DNA from: Streptosporangiaceae bacterium
GTDB taxonomy: Bacteria > Actinomycetota > Actinomycetes > Streptosporangiales > Streptosporangiaceae
Assembly (NCBI GenBank): GCA_025934635.1
Contig: JAICWX010000291.1
Span: forward strand, 1-10,651
Direction: 5' to 3'
DNA length: 10,651 bases
Shown: piece by piece, positions 1-6,504 of the stretch
Numbering within the stretch: the stretch's first letter is position 1
Layout: the number at the start of each line of letters is the position of its first letter
Program-made: the position numbers and the translations under genes
The notes under the pieces: generated by a model
What the model was told of the DNA's origin: nothing
Seen by the model: only the letters and a program-made list of their open reading frames with translations
Databases searched by the model: none

Positions 1-1355
1 CCGCGGGTCAGTTCCCCGACCTCGACCGCAACGGGTTCGGGCTGCAGGCGGCCGCCTTCGATCCGGGCGAAGTCGAGCAGCACGTCCACCATCCGCCGCA
101 GCCGCCCGGAGTTGCGGTAGATGATCTCCAGCCGCTGCCGCTGCGCGGGCGGGAGGGGGTGCTCGGCGTCAGCGAGGCTGTCGGTCGCCGGACCGGCGAT
201 CAGGGCCAGCGGCGTGCGCAGCTCGTGGCTGACGCTCGTGAAGAACTCGGTCTTGGCCCGGTCGAGCTCGGCGAGTTCCTCCGCGCGCCGCCGCTCCGCC
301 GCGTAGGCCTCGGCGTCAGTGGCCGCGGCGGCCACCTGCCGGGCTGCCAGCGTCAGGAAACCCCGGTAGTCCTCATCGAGCCGCAGGTAGCGGCTCACCC
401 CGAGCACGAGTGCGCCCCGCGCGCGGGTCTGGCCGGCGACCGTGAGGGGGAGCGAGACCACGATGTCGGCGTCCGCGTCGCCGGCCGGGCTCGCGCCTGG
501 CTGCGCCAGCCCGGGCCAGCGCTCGGCCAGCCCGGTTCGCGTGGTGACCGCCCCGGTCATGGCGGTCTGCCAGATCCAGTCACCGTCTCCGCCGCCGCGC
601 AGCTCGGCGGGCAGCCGATCGGGATCGGCCAGGCCGAAGCTAGCCACCGGGCGAACCCGGCCACCCGCCTCGTCAAGCAGGTAGGTCAGGCCGAACGGCA
701 GGTCAGCGCGATGCGCGCCGAGGGCCTGCATCGCCGTGGCGCACGTCTCCATGACGCTGGCGGCGTGCGCGGAGCGGCTGGCGCTCAGTTCCTGGAGCGC
801 CCGGATCCGGCGCGCGCCGAGTACCTGCCCGGTGCTCTCGGTCACCACGGTGAACACCCCGCCCGCCCGGCCGCCCGTCACCGGGATCGGGCTGTAGGCG
901 AAGGTGAAGTAGACCTCCTCGTCGAAGCCGTGCCGCTGCAGGATCAGCCGCAAGTCCTCGTGGTAAGTCGGCTCGCCGTGCTCGAGGACGTCAGCGAGCA
1001 TGCCCCCGACCACCGGCCACGCGTCGGCCCAGACCTGCGCGCACGGCAGGCCGAGGGCGGGATGCTTGGCCCCGAGAATCGGGACGAAGGCGTCGTTGTA
1101 CACCATGGCCAGCTGCGGGCCCCACATCACCAGGATGGGGAACGGGCAGTTCAGGGCGATGCTCACCGCCGTCCGCAGTTCCGCCGGCCAGTCCCGGTAA
1201 GGCCCGAGCGGGGTCGACGGCCAGTCGGTCTGCTCGATCAGCCGGGAGAGCGGGCCGTCGTCCGGCGTCAGCAGCAGCTCGGCCGGCGAGGCCGGAGAAG
1301 CCGGCGAGGGCGAAGTCCGGCCGTCGCGAGCGATCCGCGTCCTCCAGCCAGCCAT
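1..1355 (-). CDS. PAS-GAF-HisKA sensor histidine kinase, C-terminus cut by window edge
   Basis: About 451 residues are visible. The frame stays open to the left edge, so the ATP-binding (HATPase) part and anything beyond lie outside. The start is ATG at 1355, preceded by a strong GGAGGT Shine-Dalgarno (SD) about 6 nt upstream. Residues ~40-180 form a PAS-like domain of the type often found at the N-terminus of actinobacterial hybrid kinases and SpoIIE phosphatases (WPSTPLGPYRDWP, then MWGPQLAMVYNDAF and LGAKHPALG). Residues ~185-345 resemble a GAF domain. A short charged helix (~345-370) leads into HisKA, with the phospho-acceptor His377 in SVSHELRTPL and the second DHp helix near 405-435. 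There is no membrane segment, so it is probably a cytoplasmic sensor. It follows the anti-sigma gene by 39 nt on the same strand, suggesting input to the partner-switching module. The domain calls are firm; the stimulus is unknown. Confidence 0.9.
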   Translation of the reverse strand, partial: MAGWRTRIARDGRTSPSPASPASPAELLLTPDDGPLSRLIEQTDWPSTPLGPYRDWPAELRTAVSIALNCPFPILVMWGPQLAMVYNDAFVPILGAKHPALGLPCAQVWADAWPVVGGMLADVLEHGEPTYHEDLRLILQRHGFDEEVYFTFAYSPIPVTGGRAGGVFTVVTESTGQVLGARRIRALQELSASRSAHAASVMETCATAMQALGAHRADLPFGLTYLLDEAGGRVRPVASFGLADPDRLPAELRGGGDGDWIWQTAMTGAVTTRTGLAERWPGLAQPGASPAGDADADIVVSLPLTVAGQTRARGALVLGVSRYLRLDEDYRGFLTLAARQVAAAATDAEAYAAERRRAEELAELDRAKTEFFTSVSHELRTPLALIAGPATDSLADAEHPLPPAQRQRLEIIYRNSGRLRRMVDVLLDFARIEGGRLQPEPVAVEVGELTR

Positions 1356-1394
1356 GATCCCACCTCCCGCTCCGAGCCTAGCCAGCCGGCCACC

Positions 1395-1778
1395 TCAATC
1401 AGGAGCAGGTATGTCCATGTGGAACCGAACGATAGTCCCGTTCTCGTCCGAGTGCAGTTCGACCAGGTCGCAGACCTGGCGCACCAGCCAGAGCCCGTGG
1501 CCGCCGGTCGCGTCCGGGGACGGCTTGTGGATGCCCGCCAGCGGGTCGGTGAGGATGCCCTCGTCGCGTATTTCACAGGTAATCGCCTGGCCGTCGAACC
1601 AGATCCGCATGGAGCCGGGTGACCGGGCGTGGCGGATGGTGTTAGCGGCGACCTCGCTGACCGCCAGCACGAAATCGACGACGCGATCGTCCGGCAGGCC
1701 CGCTTCCCTGGCCTGGGCTTCCGCGACGCCGCGGACCTGCGACAGATCAGTGGTGTACGTGAAGGGCAGCATCATCAC
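1395..1778 (-). CDS. SpoIIAB/RsbW-type ATP-binding anti-sigma factor or serine kinase
   Basis: A 127-residue HATPase_c_2-type protein. The Bergerat ATP fold is visible: N-box SEVAANTIRHA (E42, N46), G1 box RDEG (D72) and G2 box GGHGLWLVR (92-100). Proteins of this family hold a sigma factor inactive and phosphorylate a STAS antagonist on serine. Some stand-alone members have other partners. The upstream gene is exactly such a STAS protein, so the two are likely partners. The start is uncertain: GTG 1778, ATG 1775 and ATG 1772 are consecutive in-frame codons and none has a convincing SD at good spacing. The upstream ATG at 1794 is out of frame. No sigma-factor gene is in the window, so the target sigma is unknown. 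Confidence 0.9.
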   Translation of the reverse strand: MMMLPFTYTTDLSQVRGVAEAQAREAGLPDDRVVDFVLAVSEVAANTIRHARSPGSMRIWFDGQAITCEIRDEGILTDPLAGIHKPSPDATGGHGLWLVRQVCDLVELHSDENGTIVRFHMDIPAPD

Positions 1779-1785
1779 GCGGTGT

Positions 1786-1823
1786 CGGCGGCATGACTCC
1801 CGGGCTGCCCGGCACAGCCGCCG
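1786..1823. repeat. Nested inverted repeat between antagonist and anti-sigma genes
   Basis: Outer arms CGGCGGC (1786-1792) and GCCGCCG (1817-1823) enclose a second perfect hairpin, CCGGGC-T-GCCCGG (1800-1812). It lies in the 94-nt gap just 5' of the anti-sigma start and would be transcribed in the operon RNA. No T-run follows, so it is not a classic terminator. It could alter the ratio of the two proteins or be a chance product of high GC. Confidence 0.35.
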
Positions 1824-1872
1824 GCAAACTCTCCGGACCCAGGGATTGTCGGCGCCAGCCGCGGCCCGGCCG

Positions 1873-2226
1873 TCAGCCGGTCTCGGTCACCCGGTTCATC
1901 GCAGCGCCCAGGTCCGGGTAGATGTCGATCACCAGGTCGGTTCCGGTCAGCTCCAGCACCCGCCGCACGGCCGGGCTACTGGTCGCCAGGCGCAATTCGG
2001 TTCCGGCCGCCACGGCCCGGCGGTGGGCACGGAGCAGTATCTGGATCCCGCTTGAGTCACAGAACACGGCCCCGGTCATGTCAATGACCAGCATCGCGGC
2101 GCTGGCGGACACGGCCCGCAGGAGCTCGGCGCCCACCTGATCGGCGTTGGTGACGTCGATCTCGGCGGGCAGCACGATCACTGAATCCTCGCCGACCCGG
2201 CGCACAGGAGACATATCCGGTGACAC
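1873..2226 (-). CDS. STAS-domain anti-sigma factor antagonist (SpoIIAA/RsbV-like)
   Basis: A 117-residue single STAS domain. Key elements are EIDVTNADQV after the first strand (22-31), LVIDMTGAVFCDSSGI (46-61) with the D57-S58-S59-G60 phosphorylation motif, and a C-terminal amphipathic helix. In SpoIIAA/RsbV proteins the serine after the Asp is phosphorylated by the partner anti-sigma kinase; the unphosphorylated form sequesters that kinase and frees sigma. The next gene downstream is the matching ATP-binding protein. I chose GTG 2226 because AGGAGG (2234-2239) lies 7 nt upstream of it. The same SD is only 1 nt from ATG 2232, which is too close. The open frame extends back to 2394, but that 56-residue extension is not family-like. 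The antagonist role is well supported by family and context. Confidence 0.9.
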   Translation of the reverse strand: MSPDMSPVRRVGEDSVIVLPAEIDVTNADQVGAELLRAVSASAAMLVIDMTGAVFCDSSGIQILLRAHRRAVAAGTELRLATSSPAVRRVLELTGTDLVIDIYPDLGAAMNRVTETG

Positions 2227-2233
2227 GGCCATA

Positions 2234-2239
2234 CCTCCT
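2234..2239 (-). promoter_or_regulatory. Shine-Dalgarno that decides the STAS gene start
   Basis: A perfect AGGAGG reads on the minus strand. It is 1 nt from ATG 2232 and 7 nt from GTG 2226, so GTG 2226 is the better initiation codon even though an ATG lies closer. Confidence 0.6.
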
Positions 2240-2301
2240 GATTCCGCCAGTCGGACTCGGAGCGGCCCGGCAGGAGCGAATCCGCTGAGGTAAGCGTAGT
2301 C

Positions 2302-2307
2302 ATTATC
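2302..2307 (-). promoter_or_regulatory. Possible -10 element for the STAS/anti-sigma/kinase operon
   Basis: GATAAT on the minus strand is a 5/6 match to a vegetative -10 and would give a leader of about 70 nt to GTG 2226. I find no good -35 at 16-18 nt, and no clear stress-sigma promoter. The rest of the 185-nt region between 2227 and 2411 shows nothing else I can support. Confidence 0.3.
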
Positions 2308-2411
2308 GCGGGCGCCGCCACCAGGACGCATGCTTCTGCACCAGCGCACCACGCCGGCCCAGGAGACCTGGTCGCGCGTTACCTGAACTGGCACGAGCCC
2401 GTTCCGAACCC

Positions 2412-2864
2412 GTGGTCACCAGCGCTCGTGACCTGACCGACGCTCTCAACCGGCTGACCGGCCGCCTGGAGGGAGTGCGAGCGGACAGCGAGGATCGGGA
2501 CAAGCAGCTGGCGGAGCGGGACGCTCAGCTGTCCCGGTACGGGCAGCGGAACCGTCACCTCATCTGGGTCACCATCATCTCGCTGGCGCTGGACCTCCTC
2601 CTCACCGCCGCCCTGACCGTGGTCGCGGTCCAGGCGCACCACGCCAGCGGCGCGGCGAGCGCGGTCGCCCAGTCCGACCGCAACCTCTGCCTGTCGGGTA
2701 ACGTCTCCCGCGCCCAGCAGGTCAGCCTGTGGAATTACGTCCTGACCATTTCCCAGCAGTCCTCCCGCTCAGCCGACCCCGCCCGGGTCGCCGACTTCAA
2801 GGCGCACCTGCACAAGCTCTTCGCCCCGCGCGACTGCGCCCACGTCAACCCGCAGAGCCCGTGA
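2412..2864 (+). CDS. Small single-pass membrane protein, function unknown
   Basis: 150 residues. Residues 5-47 are charged and helix-prone, with a heptad-like pattern (LNRLTGRLEGV, then KQLAERDAQLSRYG), suggesting a short cytoplasmic coiled coil. Residues ~50-75 form one hydrophobic transmembrane segment. The remaining ~75 residues are probably extracytoplasmic and carry two cysteines (C93 and C142) that could form a disulfide. The C-terminal pattern, ending in a HLHKLFAPRDC-like motif, resembles small hypothetical proteins I associate with actinobacteria and their phages, but I cannot name the family. The start is GTG 2412, the first start codon in the frame; no SD is evident. It points away from the partner-switching operon, and its 3' end faces msrA. 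Coding is supported by composition and the membrane-protein layout. Confidence 0.7.
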   Translation: MVTSARDLTDALNRLTGRLEGVRADSEDRDKQLAERDAQLSRYGQRNRHLIWVTIISLALDLLLTAALTVVAVQAHHASGAASAVAQSDRNLCLSGNVSRAQQVSLWNYVLTISQQSSRSADPARVADFKAHLHKLFAPRDCAHVNPQSP

Positions 2865-2990
2865 CCCGCGGCAGCACGATCGGCCCGAGCAAAAGATTCA
2901 TACCGAACGGGGCAGGCTTTCCCTCCGCCGATAGCCCGGCCCGAGCCGCCAGGCAGCCGGTCGCGGCCGGATACGGACGGGCGGGCCCCG

Positions 2991-3025
2991 GCGGCTGATG
3001 GCGGCCTTCGTGCCCCCTCAGCCGC
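2991..3025. terminator. Weak candidate bidirectional terminator hairpin
   Basis: GCGGCTGA (2991-2998) and TCAGCCGC (3018-3025) are 8-nt perfect inverted arms around a 19-nt loop, in the convergent gap between the membrane-protein gene and msrA. The right arm overlaps the msrA stop codon and there is no T-run. The rest of the 2865-3017 gap shows nothing else convincing. Confidence 0.25.
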
Positions 3026-3584
3026 GAGCCTGGCTGCCGATGGTGACGGCACAGCTCGCGTGCCCGTGCTTCTCCAGGTACCGCTGGTGGTATTCCTCGG
3101 CCCGGTAGAACGCCGACGCCGGGGTGATCTGCGTGACGATCGGCCGGCGTCGCGCGGGCTGCTCGGCGTCGCGTGACGCGGTCGCGAGTGCCTGCTGATC
3201 CGCTCCGTGACAGAAGATCGCCGAGCGGTACTGGCTGCCGAAATCCAGGCCCTGGCGGTTGCGGCTGGTCGGGTTGTGGATACTCCAGAACGTCTCGAGC
3301 AGCTGGGCGTAACTGACCTGCGCCGGGTCGAACCATACCTCCACGGCCTCGGCGTGGCCAGTGTGGTGGCCGCAGACCTGCCGGTAGGAGGGGTTGGGGA
3401 CGTGCCCGCCGGTGTAGCCGACGGCGGTCTGCAGCACCCCGGGGATCTGGCGGAAGGCGGCCTCTACCCCCCAGAAACATCCCGCCGCGAATGTCGCCCG
3501 CTCGGCTCCTGCCGGGCCATGGCCCTCGAACGGCGGCGGCAGCGTCTCCTGGGCAGCGGAATCCCGCTGGCTGAGCTTGAACAT
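3018..3584 (-). CDS. msrA: Peptide-methionine (S)-S-oxide reductase MsrA
   Basis: A 188-residue cytoplasmic repair enzyme that reduces the S-diastereomer of methionine sulfoxide, free or in proteins, using thioredoxin. The hallmark [10 protein letters not shown] holds catalytic Cys36. Further family signatures are [28 protein letters not shown] and [12 protein letters not shown]. Cys178 near the C-terminus is the likely resolving cysteine. Length fits the family. I chose ATG 3584 because GGAGG (3593-3597) sits 8 nt upstream; a TTG at 3599 would overlap that SD. The gene stands alone, convergent with the small membrane-protein gene, with no msrB beside it. A perfect palindrome lies 18-32 nt upstream of the start and probably controls it. 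Confidence 0.97.
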   Translation of the reverse strand: MFKLSQRDSAAQETLPPPFEGHGPAGAERATFAAGCFWGVEAAFRQIPGVLQTAVGYTGGHVPNPSYRQVCGHHTGHAEAVEVWFDPAQVSYAQLLETFWSIHNPTSRNRQGLDFGSQYRSAIFCHGADQQALATASRDAEQPARRRPIVTQITPASAFYRAEEYHQRYLEKHGHASCAVTIGSQARG

Positions 3585-3592
3585 AAGCGATG

Positions 3593-3597
3593 CCTCC
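3593..3597 (-). promoter_or_regulatory. Shine-Dalgarno that decides the msrA start
   Basis: GGAGG on the minus strand is 8 nt before ATG 3584. It favours that codon over the in-frame TTG at 3599. Confidence 0.6.
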
Positions 3598-3601
3598 AAA
3601 C

Positions 3602-3616
3602 CTGTACTTAGTACAG
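3602..3616. promoter_or_regulatory. Perfect palindrome upstream of msrA, candidate operator
   Basis: CTGTACT-T-AGTACAG has 7-nt perfect arms around one base, in an AT-richer patch just 5' of the msrA SD. GTACT/AGTAC half-sites are seen in operators of some redox-sensing HxlR/MarR-type repressors, which would suit an oxidative-repair gene. That link is inference, and no such regulator is adjacent. The rest of the gap (3617-3707) shows no other clear element. Confidence 0.45.
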
Positions 3617-3707
3617 TCAGCGAAAAGTGACCGCCTTTTGTTCCAAGCTCCCGGCCAGCGACCCGGCCCGCGCCTTGGCGGATGGCCGCGCTCCACCATC
3701 GCGGCGG

Positions 3708-4658
3708 TCAGTCCGTGAGGCCGGGGTTGCGCGGGTAGGGGCTGTACGCGGTCTGCCGGGCGGCCAGCAGATGGCCGGCCACGAGTCGCTGGAGCGTGAA
3801 CCGGATCCGCCGGCCGGTGTGCCCGTCGTCGCCCGGGCGGCCGGGTTGGCCCCACTCGATCGCTGCGGTACCGCTGAGCTGGAGGGTGCGGCCGGTGGTG
3901 AAGTCCAGGAACAGCAGCGCGGTTTCCGGGTCAACGGCGAGGTTGCCGAAGCTGTTGAACATATTGTTGCCCGGGTAGTCAGGCCACCACAGCTGGCCGC
4001 CGTCCACGCGGACGAACCCGGGCGGCCCGCCCCGGTGGGAGGCGTCGCTGCCCCGTTCGGGGTGAGTGGTGCCGAGGAAGAAGGTGTCCGCGCCCCGGAT
4101 CAGCTCGATGTCCTCGGACGAGAGGCCGCTGCCGTGCCGCACGCTGCCGGTCTCGGCCCGGCCGGGGTACCCGGGGATCAGGATCCGCTGCTGGATGTAC
4201 TGGGGGCAGTTGCCGTAGGCCTGCTCGGCCTCGATGACCAGCCGCCCAGGTCCGGCGTGGGTGAGGGTCCCGTTGATACGGACGCGGCGGCGGGCGGCGA
4301 ACTCCACCACGACCATCCCGACCGGCTGATCGGCCGGCAGCCCGTGCAGCGGGTCGCCGGCCGGGAGCGTGCTGCTGACCTGAAGCGTGGTGGCGGAGGT
4401 GACGCTGAGGAACCCGCGGCGGCCAGTGAGCGGCGTGACCCACAGCCGGCCCGCGCGATCCCGCCCGGTCAGTGCGCCGAAGGTCCGGTCGGCCAGGAAC
4501 CGGGCGATCCCCCCATCCAGCTCGGCCGGTTCCAGCATGCGCATCAGGCGGGCCGCCTGGGCCGCTACTCCCGCTCGGTGCTGGACGGCCAGCTCGCCGG
4601 GGTGGAAGCCCTCGTCGGTAAGCCGGGGCGTCTGCGGCATGACCTGTTCACATTCCAT
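3708..4658 (-). CDS. Two-barrel PPOX-family (pyridoxamine 5'-phosphate oxidase-like) flavoprotein
   Basis: 316 residues forming two split-barrel halves, as in the larger PPOX-like proteins. The first half (~45-160) ends in the family signature AYGNCPQYIQ (147-156). The second half (~186-295) contains DTFFLGTTHPERGSDASHRG and GFVRVDGGQLWWPDYPGNNM, followed by DPETALLFLDF. The N-terminal FHPGELAVQHRAGV (18-31) is also typical of this subfamily. These proteins bind FMN or related flavins and are annotated as oxidoreductases; the physiological substrate is not known, and this is not the vitamin B6 enzyme PdxH. I chose ATG 4658, preceded by an AGAAGG-like SD about 7 nt upstream. A GTG at 4751 would overlap the divergent gene. 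It is divergent from an ArsR-like regulator with a palindrome between them, so regulation by that neighbour is likely. Confidence 0.85.
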   Translation of the reverse strand: MECEQVMPQTPRLTDEGFHPGELAVQHRAGVAAQAARLMRMLEPAELDGGIARFLADRTFGALTGRDRAGRLWVTPLTGRRGFLSVTSATTLQVSSTLPAGDPLHGLPADQPVGMVVVEFAARRRVRINGTLTHAGPGRLVIEAEQAYGNCPQYIQQRILIPGYPGRAETGSVRHGSGLSSEDIELIRGADTFFLGTTHPERGSDASHRGGPPGFVRVDGGQLWWPDYPGNNMFNSFGNLAVDPETALLFLDFTTGRTLQLSGTAAIEWGQPGRPGDDGHTGRRIRFTLQRLVAGHLLAARQTAYSPYPRNPGLTD

Positions 4659-4702
4659 GGCCGGCCCTTCTTCCGCTGCATGCCCGACCCTACCGGCCAG
4701 AA

Positions 4703-4722
4703 ACTTCGACAGCTGACGAAGT
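4703..4722. promoter_or_regulatory. Near-perfect 20-bp palindrome between PPOX and ArsR genes, candidate operator
   Basis: ACTTCGACAGCTGACGAAGT has two 10-nt arms that pair at nine positions; only the A/A pair at the seventh position differs. It lies 45 nt upstream of the PPOX start and 23 nt upstream of the regulator start, where a dimeric winged-helix repressor could control both promoters. The neighbouring TACAGT (4733-4738) could serve as -10 for a leaderless regulator mRNA. Confidence 0.55.
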
Positions 4723-4744
4723 AAATGAGCGGTACAGTCGTGAC

Positions 4745-5491
4745 GTGCCACCGGCCAGCGGAAAACAGCCAGGGCCGTCCCGATCCGCGGGCGGTGATCG
4801 TGACCTGGCCAGTGTCGGGGCGCTGGTCGCCGACCGGGCCAGGTGCCAGATGCTCGTCGCCCTCGGGGATGGCCGGTCCCTGCCCGCCGGCCGGCTGGCC
4901 GCCGTAGCAGAAGTCAGCGCGTCGACCGCCAGCAGCCATCTGCATAAGCTGGTCGCCGGCGGGCTGCTGGCGGTGGAGAACGCGGGGCGGCGGCGCAACT
5001 ACCGGCTGGCCGGTCCTGAGGTCGCGGTCCTCATCGAGGCGCTGGAGCGACTCGCCCCGGCCCTCCCGATCCGGTCGCTCGGGCAGAGCCAGCAGGCCCG
5101 GGCCTGGCGGCAGGCCAGAATCTGTTACGACCATGTCGCGGGCGCGCTCGGGGTCGAGCTGATGCGCTCCCTGCTCGAGCAGGGCCATGTCAGACCGGTC
5201 CACGAGCCTGCCGGCGCGGACCCCGGTCAGGCCCGTTACTCGGTCACTTCAGCCGGGGCGGCCTTCTTCGAGACGCTTGGCCTGGCGATCCCGGCCGGCC
5301 GCCAGCCAGTCCGGTATCACCGGGACTCCACCGAAGACGGCTCGCACATCTCGGGCAGCCTGGGCCGGGCCCTGCTGGCGGGATTCGCCGAGCTCGGCTG
5401 GCTGCAACGCCACGACAACCGGCGCCTGCGCATCACGCCGCCGGGCCGCGCGGGTTTCGGCCAGCAGTTCGGGATCTCCCTCGACGACTGA
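4745..5491 (+). CDS. ArsR-like winged helix-turn-helix transcriptional regulator
   Basis: 248 residues. After a disordered N-terminal stretch (~1-20), residues 21-90 form a winged HTH: DLASVGALVADRARCQMLVAL, then LAAVAEVSASTASSHLHKLV as the HTH, and GLLAVENAGRRRNYRLAG as the wing. The family's conserved ARICYDHVAGALGVELM follows (124-140), then a C-terminal domain that is probably a ligand or dimer region. This longer ArsR-type regulator (~220-250 aa) is common in actinobacteria. The small metal-binding CxC motif of classical ArsR/SmtB is absent, so a metal ligand is not supported. The start is GTG 4745. There is no SD, but a TAnnnT-like -10 ends 6 nt upstream, which suggests a leaderless transcript. 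The likely target is the divergent PPOX gene and itself. Its 3' end is only 8 nt from the convergent GNAT gene. Confidence 0.85.
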   Translation: MPPASGKQPGPSRSAGGDRDLASVGALVADRARCQMLVALGDGRSLPAGRLAAVAEVSASTASSHLHKLVAGGLLAVENAGRRRNYRLAGPEVAVLIEALERLAPALPIRSLGQSQQARAWRQARICYDHVAGALGVELMRSLLEQGHVRPVHEPAGADPGQARYSVTSAGAAFFETLGLAIPAGRQPVRYHRDSTEDGSHISGSLGRALLAGFAELGWLQRHDNRRLRITPPGRAGFGQQFGISLDD

Positions 5492-5499
5492 CGGGCCGC

Positions 5500-5982
5500 T
5501 CACAAGGAGCGGAACATGATGTGCAGGCCTACCAGGCCGTGCTCGGGGTGGTCGAAGGACGCCGGTGCGGTCCCGATGATCGTGAAGCCGAGTGACTGCC
5601 ACAGGTGCACGGCCGCGGCGTTCGACTCGACGACCGCGTTGAACTGGATGCCGGTAAAGCCCGCCGAGCGCGACCAGTCAAGGACGTACTGCCCGAGGGC
5701 GCGGCCCGTGCCCTGGCCCTGGCGGGCCGGATCGACCAGGAACGACGCGGTCGCTATGTGCGACCCGCGGCCGGGCCGGTTGGCCCCCATTTTCGCTGAT
5801 CCCACGATGGTGCCGTCGTTGACCGCCACCACTGTCTGGCCGGGCGGCTGCTCCATCCACCACGGCCGGGCCTCTTCCAGCGTCTGGCGCTCGGGGAAGG
5901 GGTACGTCCTTCCCTCGGCCATGATCGCGGCGTAGAAGGGGTAGATCAGCGGCCATTCGGTGTCAGCAGCTCGCCTGATCAC
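5500..5982 (-). CDS. GNAT-family N-acetyltransferase
   Basis: 160 residues, typical for one GNAT domain. The acetyl-CoA pyrophosphate loop is clear: VDPARQGQGTGRALGQYVLDW (83-103), with the R/Q-x-x-G-x-G/A pattern. It is followed by FNAVVESNAAAVHLWQSLGFTIIGT (114-138), the usual N-x-x-A-x-x-L-W-x-x-L-G-F element. The N-terminal IRRAADTEWPLIYPFYAAIMAEGRTYPF resembles a subset annotated as phosphinothricin-type or generic acetyltransferases, but the substrate cannot be assigned. The start is GTG 5982, with GAGG about 6 nt upstream. It begins 8 nt after the DUF1707 gene ends, so the two are probably cotranscribed. An upstream in-frame start at 6054 would overlap that gene and is not preferred. 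Confidence 0.88.
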   Translation of the reverse strand: MIRRAADTEWPLIYPFYAAIMAEGRTYPFPERQTLEEARPWWMEQPPGQTVVAVNDGTIVGSAKMGANRPGRGSHIATASFLVDPARQGQGTGRALGQYVLDWSRSAGFTGIQFNAVVESNAAAVHLWQSLGFTIIGTAPASFDHPEHGLVGLHIMFRSL

Positions 5983-5990
5983 GATGCGCC

Positions 5991-6395
5991 TCAGGCGCAG
6001 ACCGCGCGCCGGGTGATGACCAGTGCGGGCACGAGCAGCCAGATCAGTCCCCATCCGCCGAAGGCGACAGCGAGCACCAGGGCCGCGATCACCAGGCCGG
6101 CCAGCGCGGTCCTGAACGCCGGGGCCGTGCGGCCGGGCGACGGCAGCGGCCGGGCGCCGGGGGAGCCGGCCGCCGGGATCTGGGCGGCGGTCCCGATGGC
6201 GGGGAGATCGGACAAGAGTCCGGAGAGCTCACCGTAGGTCCGCGCGGTCAGCGCCTGCCCGGTCCGCTCGTCGAGCTCGGCCGCGGTCAGCCTGCCCGCC
6301 TGGAAGTGCTCGCCCAGATCCGATACGACCACGTCGCGATCGGCGTCGGACGCCCGCATCGCGGCCGGAAGATCATGTCCAGTCATGGCGCTCAC
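5991..6395 (-). CDS. DUF1707 (SHOCT-like) membrane protein
   Basis: 134 residues. Residues ~13-65 match DUF1707: MRASDADRDVVVSDLGEHFQAGRLTAAELDERTGQALTARTYGELSGLLSDLP in outline, with the usual R-A-S-D-x-D-R-E/D start and the LDERT...A.T..EL..L..DLP pattern. A Pro/Gly/Ala linker (66-92) leads to a hydrophobic C-terminus (~96-127), probably one long or two short membrane segments split by GGWG. DUF1707 proteins are widespread in actinobacteria with no settled role; envelope or protein-interaction functions are guesses. I chose GTG 6395 because GGGAG lies about 7 nt upstream; ATG 6386 is too far and ATG 6422 lacks an SD. It leads a two-gene operon with the GNAT gene. Confidence 0.85.
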   Translation of the reverse strand: MSAMTGHDLPAAMRASDADRDVVVSDLGEHFQAGRLTAAELDERTGQALTARTYGELSGLLSDLPAIGTAAQIPAAGSPGARPLPSPGRTAPAFRTALAGLVIAALVLAVAFGGWGLIWLLVPALVITRRAVCA

Positions 6396-6504
6396 CGGGG
6401 TTCTCCCTTGTCCGTTTCGCATTGTCCTGAGCGGGGGTTCCGCGTATCTCTACCGTCGGCGATTGCGGGCCGCCGGCACCATTGCCGGATGCCACCAGCT
6501 GCCG

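Noticed and set aside
159..1622. Long plus-strand open frame of 487 residues
   Set aside because: It is antisense to the PAS-GAF-HisKA kinase and the anti-sigma gene, whose domains are clear on the minus strand. Its composition is Arg/Gly/Pro-rich without any domain.
2845..3855. Minus-strand 336-residue frame across msrA
   Set aside because: It overlaps msrA in another frame, is Pro/Arg/Gly-rich, and crosses the intergenic regions; a GC-driven shadow.
3627..4724. Plus-strand 365-residue frame
   Set aside because: Antisense to the PPOX-family gene, with no recognisable domain.
4659..4751. N-terminal extension of the PPOX gene to GTG 4751
   Set aside because: It would run through the palindrome and overlap the divergent regulator start. 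ATG 4658 has an SD-like AGAAGG and matches the family N-terminus.
4565..5203. Minus-strand 212-residue frame over the ArsR-like gene
   Set aside because: The plus-strand frame carries a clear winged HTH; this frame carries none.
5492..5499. Terminators at the close convergent ends (5491/5500 and 8363/8373)
   Set aside because: Gaps of only 8-9 nt with no hairpin plus T-run; nothing that can be supported as a terminator.
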